This document shows, piece by piece, positions 33,221 to 41,535 of a DNA stretch of 64,000 nucleotides. The stretch lies in the NCBI GenBank assembly GCA_043783625.1, contig JAYVZE010000049.1, forward strand, positions 36,937-100,936, given 5' to 3'. The position numbers were made by a program, and so were the translations under genes. The notes beneath the pieces were generated by a model that saw only the letters and a program-made list of their open reading frames with translations, made no database searches and had not been told where the DNA came from. The stretch is from JAFDVL01 sp043783625. Its GTDB lineage: Bacteria > Acidobacteriota > Blastocatellia > RBC074. Each line of letters begins with the position of its first letter. Position 1 is the stretch's first letter.

Positions 33221-34936
33221 TTAATCAAATTTCGGATGCATCGTATGCCACTTCGTCGCTTTCTCATACGCCAGCGCAACTCGCAGCGGCGTCACCTCAT
33301 CGTACAATTTGCCCGTAAACATTATGGCTTGCGGCAAATTGTTGATGAAGCCGCAGGGCAAGACAGCTTGCGGATGTCCGGTCAAATTGGTAATCAACAA
33401 ACTCGCGCTGCCCGGTGCAGGTGACACGAACGCGTCCCAATTTTGCATGAGCGTTTCCATTTCGCGCATCAGCAAAGTGCGGGCGCGTTGAGCGCGTAAA
33501 TATTCAACTGCGGGAATGAAACGCGCAGAGCGAAACGAATTCGGCCAATCGTTCGGGCTTTGTCCTGAAAGCTGATTGATGCCGCCGTCGCGCGTCAAAT
33601 CGTCAAACGCCGTAGCCGCTTCTGCGGTCAAAATAATCCGCAAACTATCCGTGGAAAATTTCGGTAATTCGAGAGGTTCTAATTTTGCGCCCGCGCTGCG
33701 CAAGGCATCCAACGCTTCGGCGTACATTTTCTTTCGTGGTTCATCCGTGCCGCTTTCAAATTCTGTTTTGAGATACCCGATTTTCAACTTGGAAATATTG
33801 GTGTCCGGCGTCCAATTGAATGGCACATCCAGCGCAGTTTCATCGCGTCCGTCCGCGCCATAGATCGCGTCCAGCACCAGCGCACAATCTTCGATGCTGC
33901 GACAAATCGGGCCGACTTTATCCATCGTCCAACTCAGTGCCATCGCGCCGTAGCGACTCACGCGCCCGTAGGTCGGACGCAAGCCCGCAACGCCGCAGCG
34001 CGAAGACGGAGAAACAATCGAGCCGAGTGTTTCAGTCCCAATTGCAAAGCCCACAAGTCCCGCCGAGGTTGCCGAAGCTGCGCCTGCGGATGAACCGCTG
34101 GAACCAATGCGGTCTTCTTCTGGTTGCCATGGATTGCGCGTCACGCCCGCGAACCATCTGCCGCCTTGTGCTAACGCGCCCATCGAAAGTTTCGCCAATA
34201 AAATCGCACCTGCCTCGCGCAACCGCTCAACGACAGTCGCATCATAATCAATCATCTGATTGCGATACGGCTCCGCGCCCCATGTCGTCGGGATGCCTTT
34301 TGTAGCGAACAAATCTTTTACGCCGCACGGAATGCCATGCAACGCCCCGCGATATTTGCCGCGCTTGATTTCAGCTTCAGCTTGCGCGGCTTGTTTGAGC
34401 GCGAGTTCTTCCGTCAGCGTGACTACGTTCAGCAATTTGGGCGAATATTTTTTCAGCCGCGCCAGATACATTTTCGTTAATTCAACGGGCGAAACTTTTT
34501 TGGTGCGGACAAGTTCGGACAATTGGGCTACGGAACAGAACGCGAGGTCTTCAAGCGAATTATATTTCGGGATTTCGACTTTGCCAGCTTTGATCTTGCC
34601 GCGTTGTGGTGTTTGCGAAGGCAATTTTTTGGCAGGCAATGCGGGATGAAACGAAGTCGCCAGCGGCGTATCAAGCGGGACATTAATTTTGCGGAGCGAT
34701 TCATAGCGTGCGAGATTTTGATTAACGTTATTCAGTGCCATCATCTCGTGCGCTTCGGTGAATTCGATACCGAAGATTTGCTCGGATGTGCGCAAAATTT
34801 CTTTGGTGATTTTTTGCGGGGACTGTACTTGCTGTGCAGGGCTGTTGATGTTAGTGAGCGATAAGCTTGCCACGCCAGCAGCAGGAAACGTTTTGACGAA
34901 TGAACGGCGGGTGATAGATCGAAACTTCTTTTTCAT
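33221..34936 (-). CDS. Tat-exported amidase-signature hydrolase
   Basis: A 571-aa amidase of the GatA/AS family. The N-terminus has a twin-arginine signal (SITRRSFVKTFPAAGVASL), so it is exported folded. The amidase core shows the catalytic Lys in GIPCGVKDLFATKG and the Ser-rich loop GSSGSSAGAASATSAGLV with GTETLGSIVSPSS, supplying the Lys-cisSer-Ser triad. About 100 residues between signal and core (EAHEMMALNNVNQN) are typical for secreted relatives. Substrate unknown; it does not belong to a gatCAB cluster. ATG at 34936 with a purine-rich leader. Confidence 0.9.
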   Translation of the reverse strand: MKKKFRSITRRSFVKTFPAAGVASLSLTNINSPAQQVQSPQKITKEILRTSEQIFGIEFTEAHEMMALNNVNQNLARYESLRKINVPLDTPLATSFHPALPAKKLPSQTPQRGKIKAGKVEIPKYNSLEDLAFCSVAQLSELVRTKKVSPVELTKMYLARLKKYSPKLLNVVTLTEELALKQAAQAEAEIKRGKYRGALHGIPCGVKDLFATKGIPTTWGAEPYRNQMIDYDATVVERLREAGAILLAKLSMGALAQGGRWFAGVTRNPWQPEEDRIGSSGSSAGAASATSAGLVGFAIGTETLGSIVSPSSRCGVAGLRPTYGRVSRYGAMALSWTMDKVGPICRSIEDCALVLDAIYGADGRDETALDVPFNWTPDTNISKLKIGYLKTEFESGTDEPRKKMYAEALDALRSAGAKLEPLELPKFSTDSLRIILTAEAATAFDDLTRDGGINQLSGQSPNDWPNSFRSARFIPAVEYLRAQRARTLLMREMETLMQNWDAFVSPAPGSASLLITNLTGHPQAVLPCGFINNLPQAIMFTGKLYDEVTPLRVALAYEKATKWHTMHPKFD

Positions 34937-34967
34937 GTCACTATAAAACTAAGTAGAGGGTACGGGT

Positions 34968-35474
34968 TTAGATTAAATTTCTTAGATGATTAAGATTTAT
35001 GACATCAATACCGCTATTTTTCAGGTATCCAGCAAGTCGAGAATCATTAGTTAGCACCAGATACTTTTTACCAATACTGATGATCCCTGTGTCTGCCAAG
35101 CCGAATTGGAGAAACTCTGATTTTTTTGAGATGGCGGAGCTTGATTCGCAAATCTCACCAAATGCGCTGATTAATTGAGAAAATATCTCGAATAATGCTG
35201 AGTTGATTTTATTGGCTTTGTCGTTAGGTTTGAATTGGGCTGCAAAATCACTAACTTCAGTCAAAATATGAGGCGTGGTGAAAACTTTAGGAAATAAGCC
35301 AATAAGTTTGTCTAATAATTGAAAGTCATCCAAACTAAATTCACAGGTTTTTTTAAATGTAGAAATTTCATGAGGGGCAAATGTACCGATAATGTAGAGT
35401 AAGAGTAAATTGGTATCAATTAATACTCCGGTTTTATGATAACGCTGAATTAAGGTTAAAGCGTAATCATTCAC
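34968..35474 (-). CDS. PIN-like domain protein, putative toxin
   Basis: A 168-aa protein with a PIN-type nuclease pattern: VLIDTNLLLLY (first Asp, residue 20), an acidic residue in the middle (ILTEVSDF), FGLADTGII and YLVLTNDSRLAGYL with the last Asp. PIN proteins are Mg-dependent RNases and common toxins. It overlaps the preceding 95-aa gene by 4 bp (ATGA), a typical two-gene coupling. Length is slightly above that of VapC. Low GC compared with the neighbours suggests transfer. Its target is unknown. Confidence 0.7.
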   Translation of the reverse strand: MNDYALTLIQRYHKTGVLIDTNLLLLYIIGTFAPHEISTFKKTCEFSLDDFQLLDKLIGLFPKVFTTPHILTEVSDFAAQFKPNDKANKINSALFEIFSQLISAFGEICESSSAISKKSEFLQFGLADTGIISIGKKYLVLTNDSRLAGYLKNSGIDVINLNHLRNLI

Positions 35475-35758
35475 GCTGTTTGTGCCTCTCTTATCTTCAT
35501 CGAAACAAAATTGCCAGAGGTAGAGTCAATCTTAAATACTTTATATATTCTAACGGAAGGTCTCAGCGCATAGCTGATTTTCTGTAAATCATTTTTTGGA
35601 TTCATCGGTGGAGGTGCTGTAAAGCCTAAAGTTATGAGCCAAAATTTACCATCTTCTGACTGTTCAATTTCTTCTAGCAATAGATTATCAGGCTCGTAAC
35701 TATATACTTCTTTAACCTTATTAACGGCTGCTGAAACAGCTTTTTTTGCTTCAATCAT
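35471..35758 (-). CDS. Small protein paired with the PIN protein
   Basis: A 95-aa protein without a family I can name (MIEAKKAVSAAVNKVKEVYS..., then LLLEEIEQSEDGKFWLITLGF and RIYKVFKIDSTSGNFVSMKIRE). It has an N-terminal helix followed by strands, resembling small PepSY-like or immunity-type folds more than a DNA-binding antitoxin. It is the first gene of the pair; its TGA overlaps the ATG of the PIN gene. AGAGG lies before ATG 35758. An antitoxin role is inferred from arrangement. Confidence 0.6.
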   Translation of the reverse strand: MIEAKKAVSAAVNKVKEVYSYEPDNLLLEEIEQSEDGKFWLITLGFTAPPPMNPKNDLQKISYALRPSVRIYKVFKIDSTSGNFVSMKIREAQTA

Positions 35759-35944
35759 ATTTTTACCTCTGAAATCATTTTTCTTTCAGAAAAGAGAATA
35801 AATCAAAAGAAGATCAGTCACAATAAAATTGAATTAACCGTGAACAACTTGAAAAAAATGCTGCCCATTTTTGTGGGTCAAGTTTGCTTTCGTTAGCACC
35901 TTGATTGCCTTCAATCCGCTTACGGGAAATCTGGCGTGGGAACA

Positions 35945-35977
35945 AAAAGAAACAGCAGCCGATCATTGGCTGCTGCT
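35945..35977 (-). terminator. Terminator downstream of the HU gene
   Basis: CAGCAGCC (35953-35960) and GGCTGCTG (35968-35975) form a stem with a 7-nt loop; on the minus strand it is followed by a T-rich run (GTTTCTTTTTG). Confidence 0.8.
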
Positions 35978-36006
35978 TGCAAAAAATTTCAAATGAGGTG
36001 GCTTGA

Positions 36007-36270
36007 TTAAGACTGCAATTCTTTGCCGGGCTTGAAGCGAATTGTTTTGCCTTCAGGAATGGCAACTTCAGTTCCGGTGCGTGGATTTCTTCCGATGCCG
36101 CGCTTACGGGCTTTGACGACAAAGACGCCGAAGCCGCGCAATTCAATTCGCTCGCCATTCTTGATTGCGTCTTTCATGGTTTCAAATAATGCTTCGACGG
36201 CAATTTCAGCCTTCATTTTCGGCACACCTGTGCGCTCTGCAACGTTGTTGATGATGTCCAGCTTAATCAC
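36007..36270 (-). CDS. HU/IHF family DNA-binding protein
   Basis: A histone-like HU-family protein of 87 aa. It starts at GTG 36270 (VIKLDIINNVAERTGVPK), with GGAGG about 6 nt upstream; the longer open frame to 36393 is not supported. It contains the family core ELRGFGVFVVKARKRGIGRNPRTG and the DNA-intercalating arm around NPRTGTEVAIPEG, and ends RFKPGKELQS. HU bends DNA and organises the nucleoid. It is monocistronic with its own terminator. Confidence 0.94.
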   Translation of the reverse strand: MIKLDIINNVAERTGVPKMKAEIAVEALFETMKDAIKNGERIELRGFGVFVVKARKRGIGRNPRTGTEVAIPEGKTIRFKPGKELQS

Positions 36271-36695
36271 AAAATCCTCCGATAAGTCGTATTGCTTGCT
36301 TCCGCTATGTTTCTGAAAAGGTTGGGAACTCGGTGCTATGTAACGAGTTATAAATGCGAACCGGATTATAGGAAGCTGGCGGGAGGGTGTCAAGAAATGA
36401 AACTGAAGAAATCAGGAAAAGTTAAGAAAGCCCTGAAAAACTAGAGAAAAAGAATTTGCTGACAGCGCATTTTTCTTTGCTGAGAGATGATTGCAGAGCT
36501 AGTTTTTTGATTTCCATACAGGACTTTGCGTAGCATCGGGTTATTGGGTAGACTGCTTCGTTAAGTTTGTAGAGTCTGTCAAGTCCATAGAGTTTTGAGA
36601 GTCTGAGGAATCCATTTTCCCAGCTTCATCTGCGCTCAGGACTTTATAGACTTTATGGACTCCATAGATTCTACAGACTTTTTAGCAGGAGAACC
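36271..36695. other. Intergenic region between HU and dcd
   Basis: About 425 bp between divergent genes. The HU-proximal part is A/T-rich and should carry the HU promoter. The dcd-proximal part is filled by palindromic element I (36568-36680). AGGAGA (36687-36692) is the dcd ribosome binding site. No gene seen. Confidence 0.55.
36568..36680. repeat. Period-9 palindromic element I upstream of dcd
   Basis: The left arm (36568-36607) uses 9-bp words such as AGAGTCTGT, CAAGTCCAT, AGAGTTTTG and AGAGTCTGA. The right arm (36638-36680) uses GGACTTTAT, AGACTTTAT, GGACTCCAT and AGATTCTAC. The arms are imperfectly complementary over about 38 bp with a roughly 30-bp spacer. The right arm ends about 16 bp before the dcd start codon, so the transcript leader would fold into a long hairpin. 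Confidence 0.8.
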
Positions 36696-37286
36696 ATGAG
36701 CGTCAAATCAGATAAATGGATTTTGCGGATGTGCCGCGAACAGCAATTAATCACGCCTTTTGATGAAGGCTTAGTCCGCGACATTGATGGGCGTCGGATT
36801 ATTTCCGCCGGACTTTCCAGTTACGGCTACGATTTGCGTTTGGCGTCTGACGGCTTCCGCGTATTTTCGCCAATTGCCAGTGCTGAAATTGATCCAAAAA
36901 ATTTTGACGAAAGCTCGCTGATTAGCGCACCAGTCCGTACAGGCGATGATGGTTCGCAGTATTGGCTGATGCCGCCGCACACCTACGCGCTGGGCGTGAC
37001 CGTCGAAACGTTCAGCATTCCGCGCAATGTAATTGGAATTTGCTTAGGAAAATCCACCTACGCGCGTTCAGGAATCATCGTGAATACGACGCCGTTGGAG
37101 CCGGGATGGAAGGGAAGGCTGGTACTTGAATTTTCCAATTCGGCAGATTTGCCCGTCCGCATCTACGCCAACGAAGGCGTCGCGCAGGTGACTTTTTTTG
37201 AATCTGATGAAGAATGCGAAACGTCGTATTCAGACCGCAGCGGAAAATATCAACATCAGGAAGGTTTGGTGACGGCGCGGTTATAA
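36696..37286 (+). CDS. dcd: dCTP deaminase
   Basis: Dcd deaminates dCTP to dUTP, feeding dTMP synthesis. The 196-aa product has SAGLSSYGYDLRL, the active-site segment GKSTYARSGIIVNTTPLEPGWKG (catalytic Glu in LEPGW) and LEFSNSADLPVRIYANEG, then FFESDEEC and SGKYQHQEGLV. Ribosome binding site AGGAGA 4 nt before ATG 36696. A long palindromic repeat lies in its leader. Confidence 0.95.
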   Translation: MSVKSDKWILRMCREQQLITPFDEGLVRDIDGRRIISAGLSSYGYDLRLASDGFRVFSPIASAEIDPKNFDESSLISAPVRTGDDGSQYWLMPPHTYALGVTVETFSIPRNVIGICLGKSTYARSGIIVNTTPLEPGWKGRLVLEFSNSADLPVRIYANEGVAQVTFFESDEECETSYSDRSGKYQHQEGLVTARL

Positions 37287-37312
37287 GAGATTATTACTGA
37301 GACGTTTTTTCA

Positions 37313-38047
37313 CTAATTAAATTTGTATTCTTGATATTTAGAGGGGGCTTGCAGGCTTTGTTTTGATAAAAAATCCCAAGCCAGTTGATTGATTTTGGGA
37401 GACAAATTGTAATAATCGTGATCATGGTTTTTTAGGATTATCATCTCAACAGGAAACCCTTGCTCCTTCAAAAAATCTTTTGTCTTAGTGACTTGCTCAA
37501 CAGAAAAAAATCTATCTTTATCCCCTACGATAAATCCAATCGGTATTTTACGTTTCGCTCTGGAAGTGACTGAATCGCTTGGCAGTGAACCAGCATGTAC
37601 ATAGATTGAAGCAAAATATTCTGATTCTAATAAGCCGATTTCTAACGCGAATAAGGCACCTGCCGAATGTCCGAATAAATACACTCTTTTTTCATCTATT
37701 GAAAAATCCCGCTTCACTTTCTCAGTAATTTTGTAAAGGAATTCCGGGCCATCATCTGGGATACTCCATTCACGGGAGTTTTGCGCGTCGGGACCAATTA
37801 AAATAAGATTTTCCTTGCTTGCAATTTCTTTCCATTTTTCCACCAGTGAAAGACCATTCCGTCCTGATCCGTGAAGCAGGATTAGTAGCCCTATAGGTTT
37901 TTCGGTAGCAAGTGACGGTGGTACGAAAAGGTAGTAATTTCGTTCCTTACCAAGAACGGAAATCTTCTCTTTCGAAATCCCTTCAGTGGAAGGAATGAGC
38001 AGATAAAGCAGGATTATCGTAATTAAAATGGATTTGAATAAGTCCAT
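37313..38047 (-). CDS. Secreted alpha/beta hydrolase (esterase/depolymerase-like)
   Basis: A 244-aa alpha/beta hydrolase with an N-terminal signal sequence (FKSILITIILLYLLIPSTEG). It shows oxyanion-side LILLHGSGRNG, the nucleophile elbow GHSAG in VYLFGHSAGALFAL, the acid in VGDKDRFF, and the His in LKNHDHDYYN. It resembles PHB-depolymerase/feruloyl-esterase-like LpqC proteins. Substrate unknown. TCTGGAGA-type ribosome binding site (minus strand TTTGGAGAAACTATG). It is separated from the upstream glycine-rich gene by a terminator. Confidence 0.82.
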   Translation of the reverse strand: MDLFKSILITIILLYLLIPSTEGISKEKISVLGKERNYYLFVPPSLATEKPIGLLILLHGSGRNGLSLVEKWKEIASKENLILIGPDAQNSREWSIPDDGPEFLYKITEKVKRDFSIDEKRVYLFGHSAGALFALEIGLLESEYFASIYVHAGSLPSDSVTSRAKRKIPIGFIVGDKDRFFSVEQVTKTKDFLKEQGFPVEMIILKNHDHDYYNLSPKINQLAWDFLSKQSLQAPSKYQEYKFN

Positions 38048-38065
38048 AGTTTCTCCAAAAGAAAA

Positions 38066-38092
38066 TAGAGCCTGTCAACTTGACAGGCTCCT
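38066..38092 (-). terminator. Terminator after the glycine-rich protein gene
   Basis: GAGCCTGTC (38068-38076) and GACAGGCTC (38082-38090) form a perfect 9-bp stem with a 5-nt loop, followed on the minus strand by TATTTTCTTTT. Confidence 0.85.
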
Positions 38093-38115
38093 TCAAAAAA
38101 TCAAGCTAACTCACG

Positions 38116-40153
38116 TTATTGATGGAGTAAAAACACATCCCAAGCCCAGTGACCGATATGTGTTCCATTTGTATCATCTACTTTAGACCGATATTTGAAT
38201 TCATTACCATATCTGTCCGTATAGGCTCCGTGACTGTTATAGTTCAGGCTAAGAGCCGATAATCCAACGCTTTTAAGAGGAATCAATTCATCAGATTCTG
38301 AGATACCATTCTGGTTATAGTCTATCCAAAGTCGAAGGAGTTTATAGATTTTATCTTGATTATCAATAGCTCCATCATTGTTGCCACCTTTGCCTAGTCC
38401 ATCAAATACAGCCAGTGCCGCAAATCCATTACGAGTATTGGAATAAGGTTGAGGTGTAAAATTACCAAATAACTCAGTACCATTGTCAATTGTTCCATTT
38501 CCATTTCTATCAAGGACTAGAAATCCTTCATCAGAACGAGCTTTTGTCCAACTGAGTTTCTCTTTAATACCGTCCTTATTAAGATCAAACTTAACTCCTT
38601 GTGCAAGGTTGGTTAGTTCAAACCCATTTCCTTTAAGGTCTATGAGAATCGGGCTATAGCCCAAATTATAAAAATTTCCCATATCGCAATCACAACTTAC
38701 CGGGTCTGGAACTCCTCCCTGATACGCGCAATTGTCAGCCTGACCCTGATTGCAGGATTGTTGATAGTCATTATTCGGATTGGGTCTAATCACTGGTGGA
38801 GGAAAGCTGCCATTCGCTCCCACAGTCTCTCCTACTCCCCCGGTAGCACCCCCGTTTGGTCCTTGGGGACCTGGTTCCCCTATTCCTTGGTCAGCTTGTT
38901 TTGGTCGGAGGGGGCAAAATCCACTTGCGTCACTTCCTCTGTCGCCAGGGACGCCACCAATACCACCTCTACCAGGTTGTGACCCCTCTCCTGGGAAACC
39001 ATTTGGACCTGGATCCAAGATAGGACTTATGGTCCCATAATAATTGTAGGGGACTGGAGACAATGAGGTCGCCGCCATCACCACCTTCACCGCCGTCACC
39101 ACCATCTCCGCCGTCACCCCCAGTTCCTCCAGTTCCACCCATTCCCGCAGGACCACCAGCTCCTAGAATAAAAGGACAACAGGGAACTCCATCACCACCA
39201 TTGCCACCTTTTCCGCCTTCTCCACCGCGACCACCTGTTTGACCATCTGCACCTACTCCACCTCTTGTGCCATTTGAAGTGAACATAACGTTAGCACCAG
39301 GCTCGTTATCTCCTATTGAAATGTACCCGGTTCCACCCGTTTTACCTTTGCCGCCCCTTCCACCTTTGGCGGGTGTCGAGCCAGGTAAACCTGCGAACCC
39401 GAGAGCACCTGGCTTACCACTTTCTCCATCGCCGCAAACTCCGTTGTCGGCTTTAGCAGGAACTGCTGTTTGTCGCTCTGGTGTGTTTGGAATTGGTGGT
39501 TGCTTGCCGGGGTCACCAATCCCTTGGGGTGTCAAATCCAGACCTCGATCATCAAAGACCAATCCTTTAAATAATGTGAATAGTGGTTGTGTAGTAGGAA
39601 GGAAACTTGACTTATAGATTTGAGGAGATTGATTTTGGCTTATTTTCTTTTTCCGCAAACTACCAGATTCGATTATAAAAATATAGATGTCATAGCCATA
39701 GCTTTTCATCAAGGGACTCTGCCCCTCATATTCTATATTTCTTGCAATTATAACCGTATCTCCATCAAGCTCTACAAGCTCCGGCAAGGATAAAGTATTG
39801 GCGATTATTACACCGCTCAATCGTCCTTTTTCCTGTCGGTTTTTTCGGAATTCAGGATATGAGTTAAAATGAGGCTGCAATGTTTTACGCCAATTATCCG
39901 TTAGCAGCACATATGGGTTAAATGGCACCCCATGTTTTACTAATAAATCTTTGCCCTTTGAGAATTTCTCAACCATGCCTCGCGGGGTCTTCTGTTTTTT
40001 TTCACTCTTAGCGACAGCCGTATTATTTGCAGAAGCAGCATTATTTTTTGCTGCTGAATTCCATCGGCTGATAGGAAGGCAAATCATTACCGCGATAATA
40101 ATTAAGTAGACCAACCAAGTTTGACGATACAGGCGAGTTAAAGCTTTTTTCAT
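38116..40153 (-). pseudogene. Membrane-anchored glycine-rich (collagen-like) protein with Ca-binding-type C-terminus, frameshifted
   Basis: One gene in two frames. The first frame (40153 to 38969) starts after GGAGGAAGT with MKKALTRLYRQTW and a membrane helix (LVYLIIIAVMICLPI). It continues into a domain of about 200 residues and then a long Gly-Gly-Asp repeat (GGTGGDGGDGGEGGDGGD). The second (to 38116) continues PYNYYGTISPILDPGPNG with further Gly-rich repeats and ends in repeats resembling the RTX-associated domain, with Asp-rich loops FDLNKDGIKE, VLDRNGNGTIDNG and DYNQNGISESDE. The frames join if one G is removed from the GGGG run at 39049-39052, restoring VSSPYNYYG. Probably a surface protein of unknown role. 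Confidence 0.75.
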
Positions 40154-40543
40154 ACTTCCTCCATGGATATTGATCCAAGCATTCTCTTAAATATAGAATA
40201 GCTGTGAACCAGTGTATTCTACAAGTAAGAAATATCTTGAATTTTCGTAATCATCTTTATCTCAACATAAATTATGGTGAGTACGATTTTACAAGTAAAT
40301 TGAAAATAGCAGCTTTTCAGTAAATCAGGTTTTTACAGCTAAGGAAGTCGTTCTTTTATATTTTCTGTTGTTGTGTTGTGTAAATGCGTAATCTGTCTCT
40401 ACTAAGATTGTGATAGATGTCGCCCAAGAACAAAGTGGAGTTTTGTTCTTGGCGAAAACGGTAATTACTTCATACTTATACCTTATAAGGTATAGCACGG
40501 TAGCAATTGATAAACAAGTGATCTTTTCAGGAGGAATCTCCTG
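40154..40543. other. Intergenic region with hairpin and palindromic operator-like site
   Basis: About 390 bp between the glycine-rich gene (minus) and the XRE gene (plus), A/T-rich. It holds a hairpin at 40421-40454 (CGCCCAAGAACAAA with TTTGTTCTTGGCG, one bulge) and a perfect 18-nt palindrome at 40477-40494. A GGAGG-type ribosome binding site precedes 40544. No gene seen. Confidence 0.6.
40477..40494. promoter_or_regulatory. Perfect 18-nt palindrome, candidate XRE operator
   Basis: TATACCTTA followed by TAAGGTATA, a perfect dyad 49 bp upstream of the XRE-family gene start. Position and symmetry fit an autoregulatory operator for a dimeric helix-turn-helix protein. No second copy was noticed. 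Confidence 0.45.
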
Positions 40544-40840
40544 ATGGGACACTCAGCACGGCAAAAGCCTCAGCGATTGGCAGAAAAGCTGTTGCAAATT
40601 CGAGTATCTTTAAATTTGTCACAGACAGATTTGTTGAGAAAGCTTGGCTTAGAAGATGCGTATTTCTATACGATTATTTCTAAGAACGAACTCGGGTTAC
40701 GTGAGCCAACATTGTTGGAGTTATTAGGATACGCCCAAATCGCAAATATTTATGTCGAAGTTCTTATTGACGATATGCTTGATTTGCCAAACGAAATTCC
40801 AAGTGTAAAAAAACACGAAGGGATAAAGCAGAAAAAATAG
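40544..40840 (+). CDS. XRE-family helix-turn-helix protein
   Basis: A 98-aa protein with one Cro/CI-type helix-turn-helix (LAEKLLQIRVSLNLSQTDLLRKLGL, then ISKNELGLREPTLLELLGYAQIANIYVEVLID). It is probably a DNA-binding repressor. The ribosome binding site CAGGAGGAATCTCCTG sits just before the ATG and is itself a small palindrome (AGGAG/CTCCT), which might hide the site in the mRNA. No toxin-like gene is adjacent; the next gene, 17 bp downstream, encodes a HEAT-like helical protein. Confidence 0.82.
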   Translation: MGHSARQKPQRLAEKLLQIRVSLNLSQTDLLRKLGLEDAYFYTIISKNELGLREPTLLELLGYAQIANIYVEVLIDDMLDLPNEIPSVKKHEGIKQKK

Positions 40841-40857
40841 CTCTATCAGAAACAAGC

Positions 40858-41361
40858 ATGGATATTCGCCAGTCACTTCTCGCCGAACATTCAAAACCGC
40901 AAACGATGCGCATCGTCGAATTTATCGGCGCGGATGAAAAACGTTTTGCGGAATTGATGAAGATTTTCTTCGCCGGAGAGTACCGCTTAACGCAGCGTGC
41001 GGCGTGGCCTTTAAATTATTGTGCGGAGCGGCATCCAGAATTGATTCAGCCGTACTTACCAAAATTATTGAATTGCCTGAGCCGTGATGACGTCCACGAT
41101 GCCGTCAAACGCAACATCGTTCGCATGCTGCAATTTGTAGAAATCCCTAAAAAATTTCACGCCAAAGCATATTCGCTTTGTGTGGAATTGGTGGACGATC
41201 CAAACGAAGCCATCGCCATCAGAGTTTTTGCGATGACCGTTGCCGCACGAATTGCGAAACCAAAGCCTGAATTGATGAATGAATTACAGCTCATCGTTCG
41301 CCAACATTTACCGCACTCCACCGCAGCTTTTCAAAAACGAGCACAGCAACTTTCACTTTAA
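40858..41361 (+). CDS. HEAT-like helical protein (167 aa)
   Basis: An all-helical protein with HEAT-repeat-like pairs (LTQRAAWPLNYCAERHPEL, then HDAVKRNIVRMLQFVEIP and IAIRVFAMTVAARIA). I know such proteins only as unannotated members of the HEAT/ARM group; they usually mediate protein contacts. The ATG is 17 bp after the XRE gene without a clear ribosome binding site. No enzymatic motif. A palindromic repeat begins 24 bp after its stop. Confidence 0.65.
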   Translation: MDIRQSLLAEHSKPQTMRIVEFIGADEKRFAELMKIFFAGEYRLTQRAAWPLNYCAERHPELIQPYLPKLLNCLSRDDVHDAVKRNIVRMLQFVEIPKKFHAKAYSLCVELVDDPNEAIAIRVFAMTVAARIAKPKPELMNELQLIVRQHLPHSTAAFQKRAQQLSL

Positions 41362-41384
41362 TCTAAAATCAAAAAAGGAAAAAT

Positions 41385-41481
41385 TTATCCACGAAGTTCA
41401 GGTCACGAAGGGAAGAACAAAGAAGAGATTGCAGGAAAAGGCTTGTCTTTGCTTCGTGACCTTCGTGTACTTCGTGGATAA
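41385..41481. repeat. Period-9 palindromic element D
   Basis: The left arm starts TTATCCACGAAG (41385). The right arm ends CTTCGTGGATAA and contains three clear 9-bp words, CTTCGTGAC, CTTCGTGTA and CTTCGTGGA (41453-41479). The spacer is A/G-rich. Outer end and words are shared with element E at 53779-53902. Confidence 0.85.
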
Positions 41482-41535
41482 TTGTTTTGTCCCTACCTGA
41501 CTTTGCCGCGCAGCATTGCTAGAATGGAAGCCAAG

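Noticed and set aside
36271..36393. 41-residue N-terminal extension of HU
   Set aside because: HU proteins begin at the xxKxDIIN segment; a GTG with GGAGG stands exactly there.
38780..39040. Proline-rich plus-strand frames at 38780 and 39267
   Set aside because: They are the complement of the Gly-Gly-Asp repeats of the minus-strand gene; Pro-rich content is a mirror of GGN codons.
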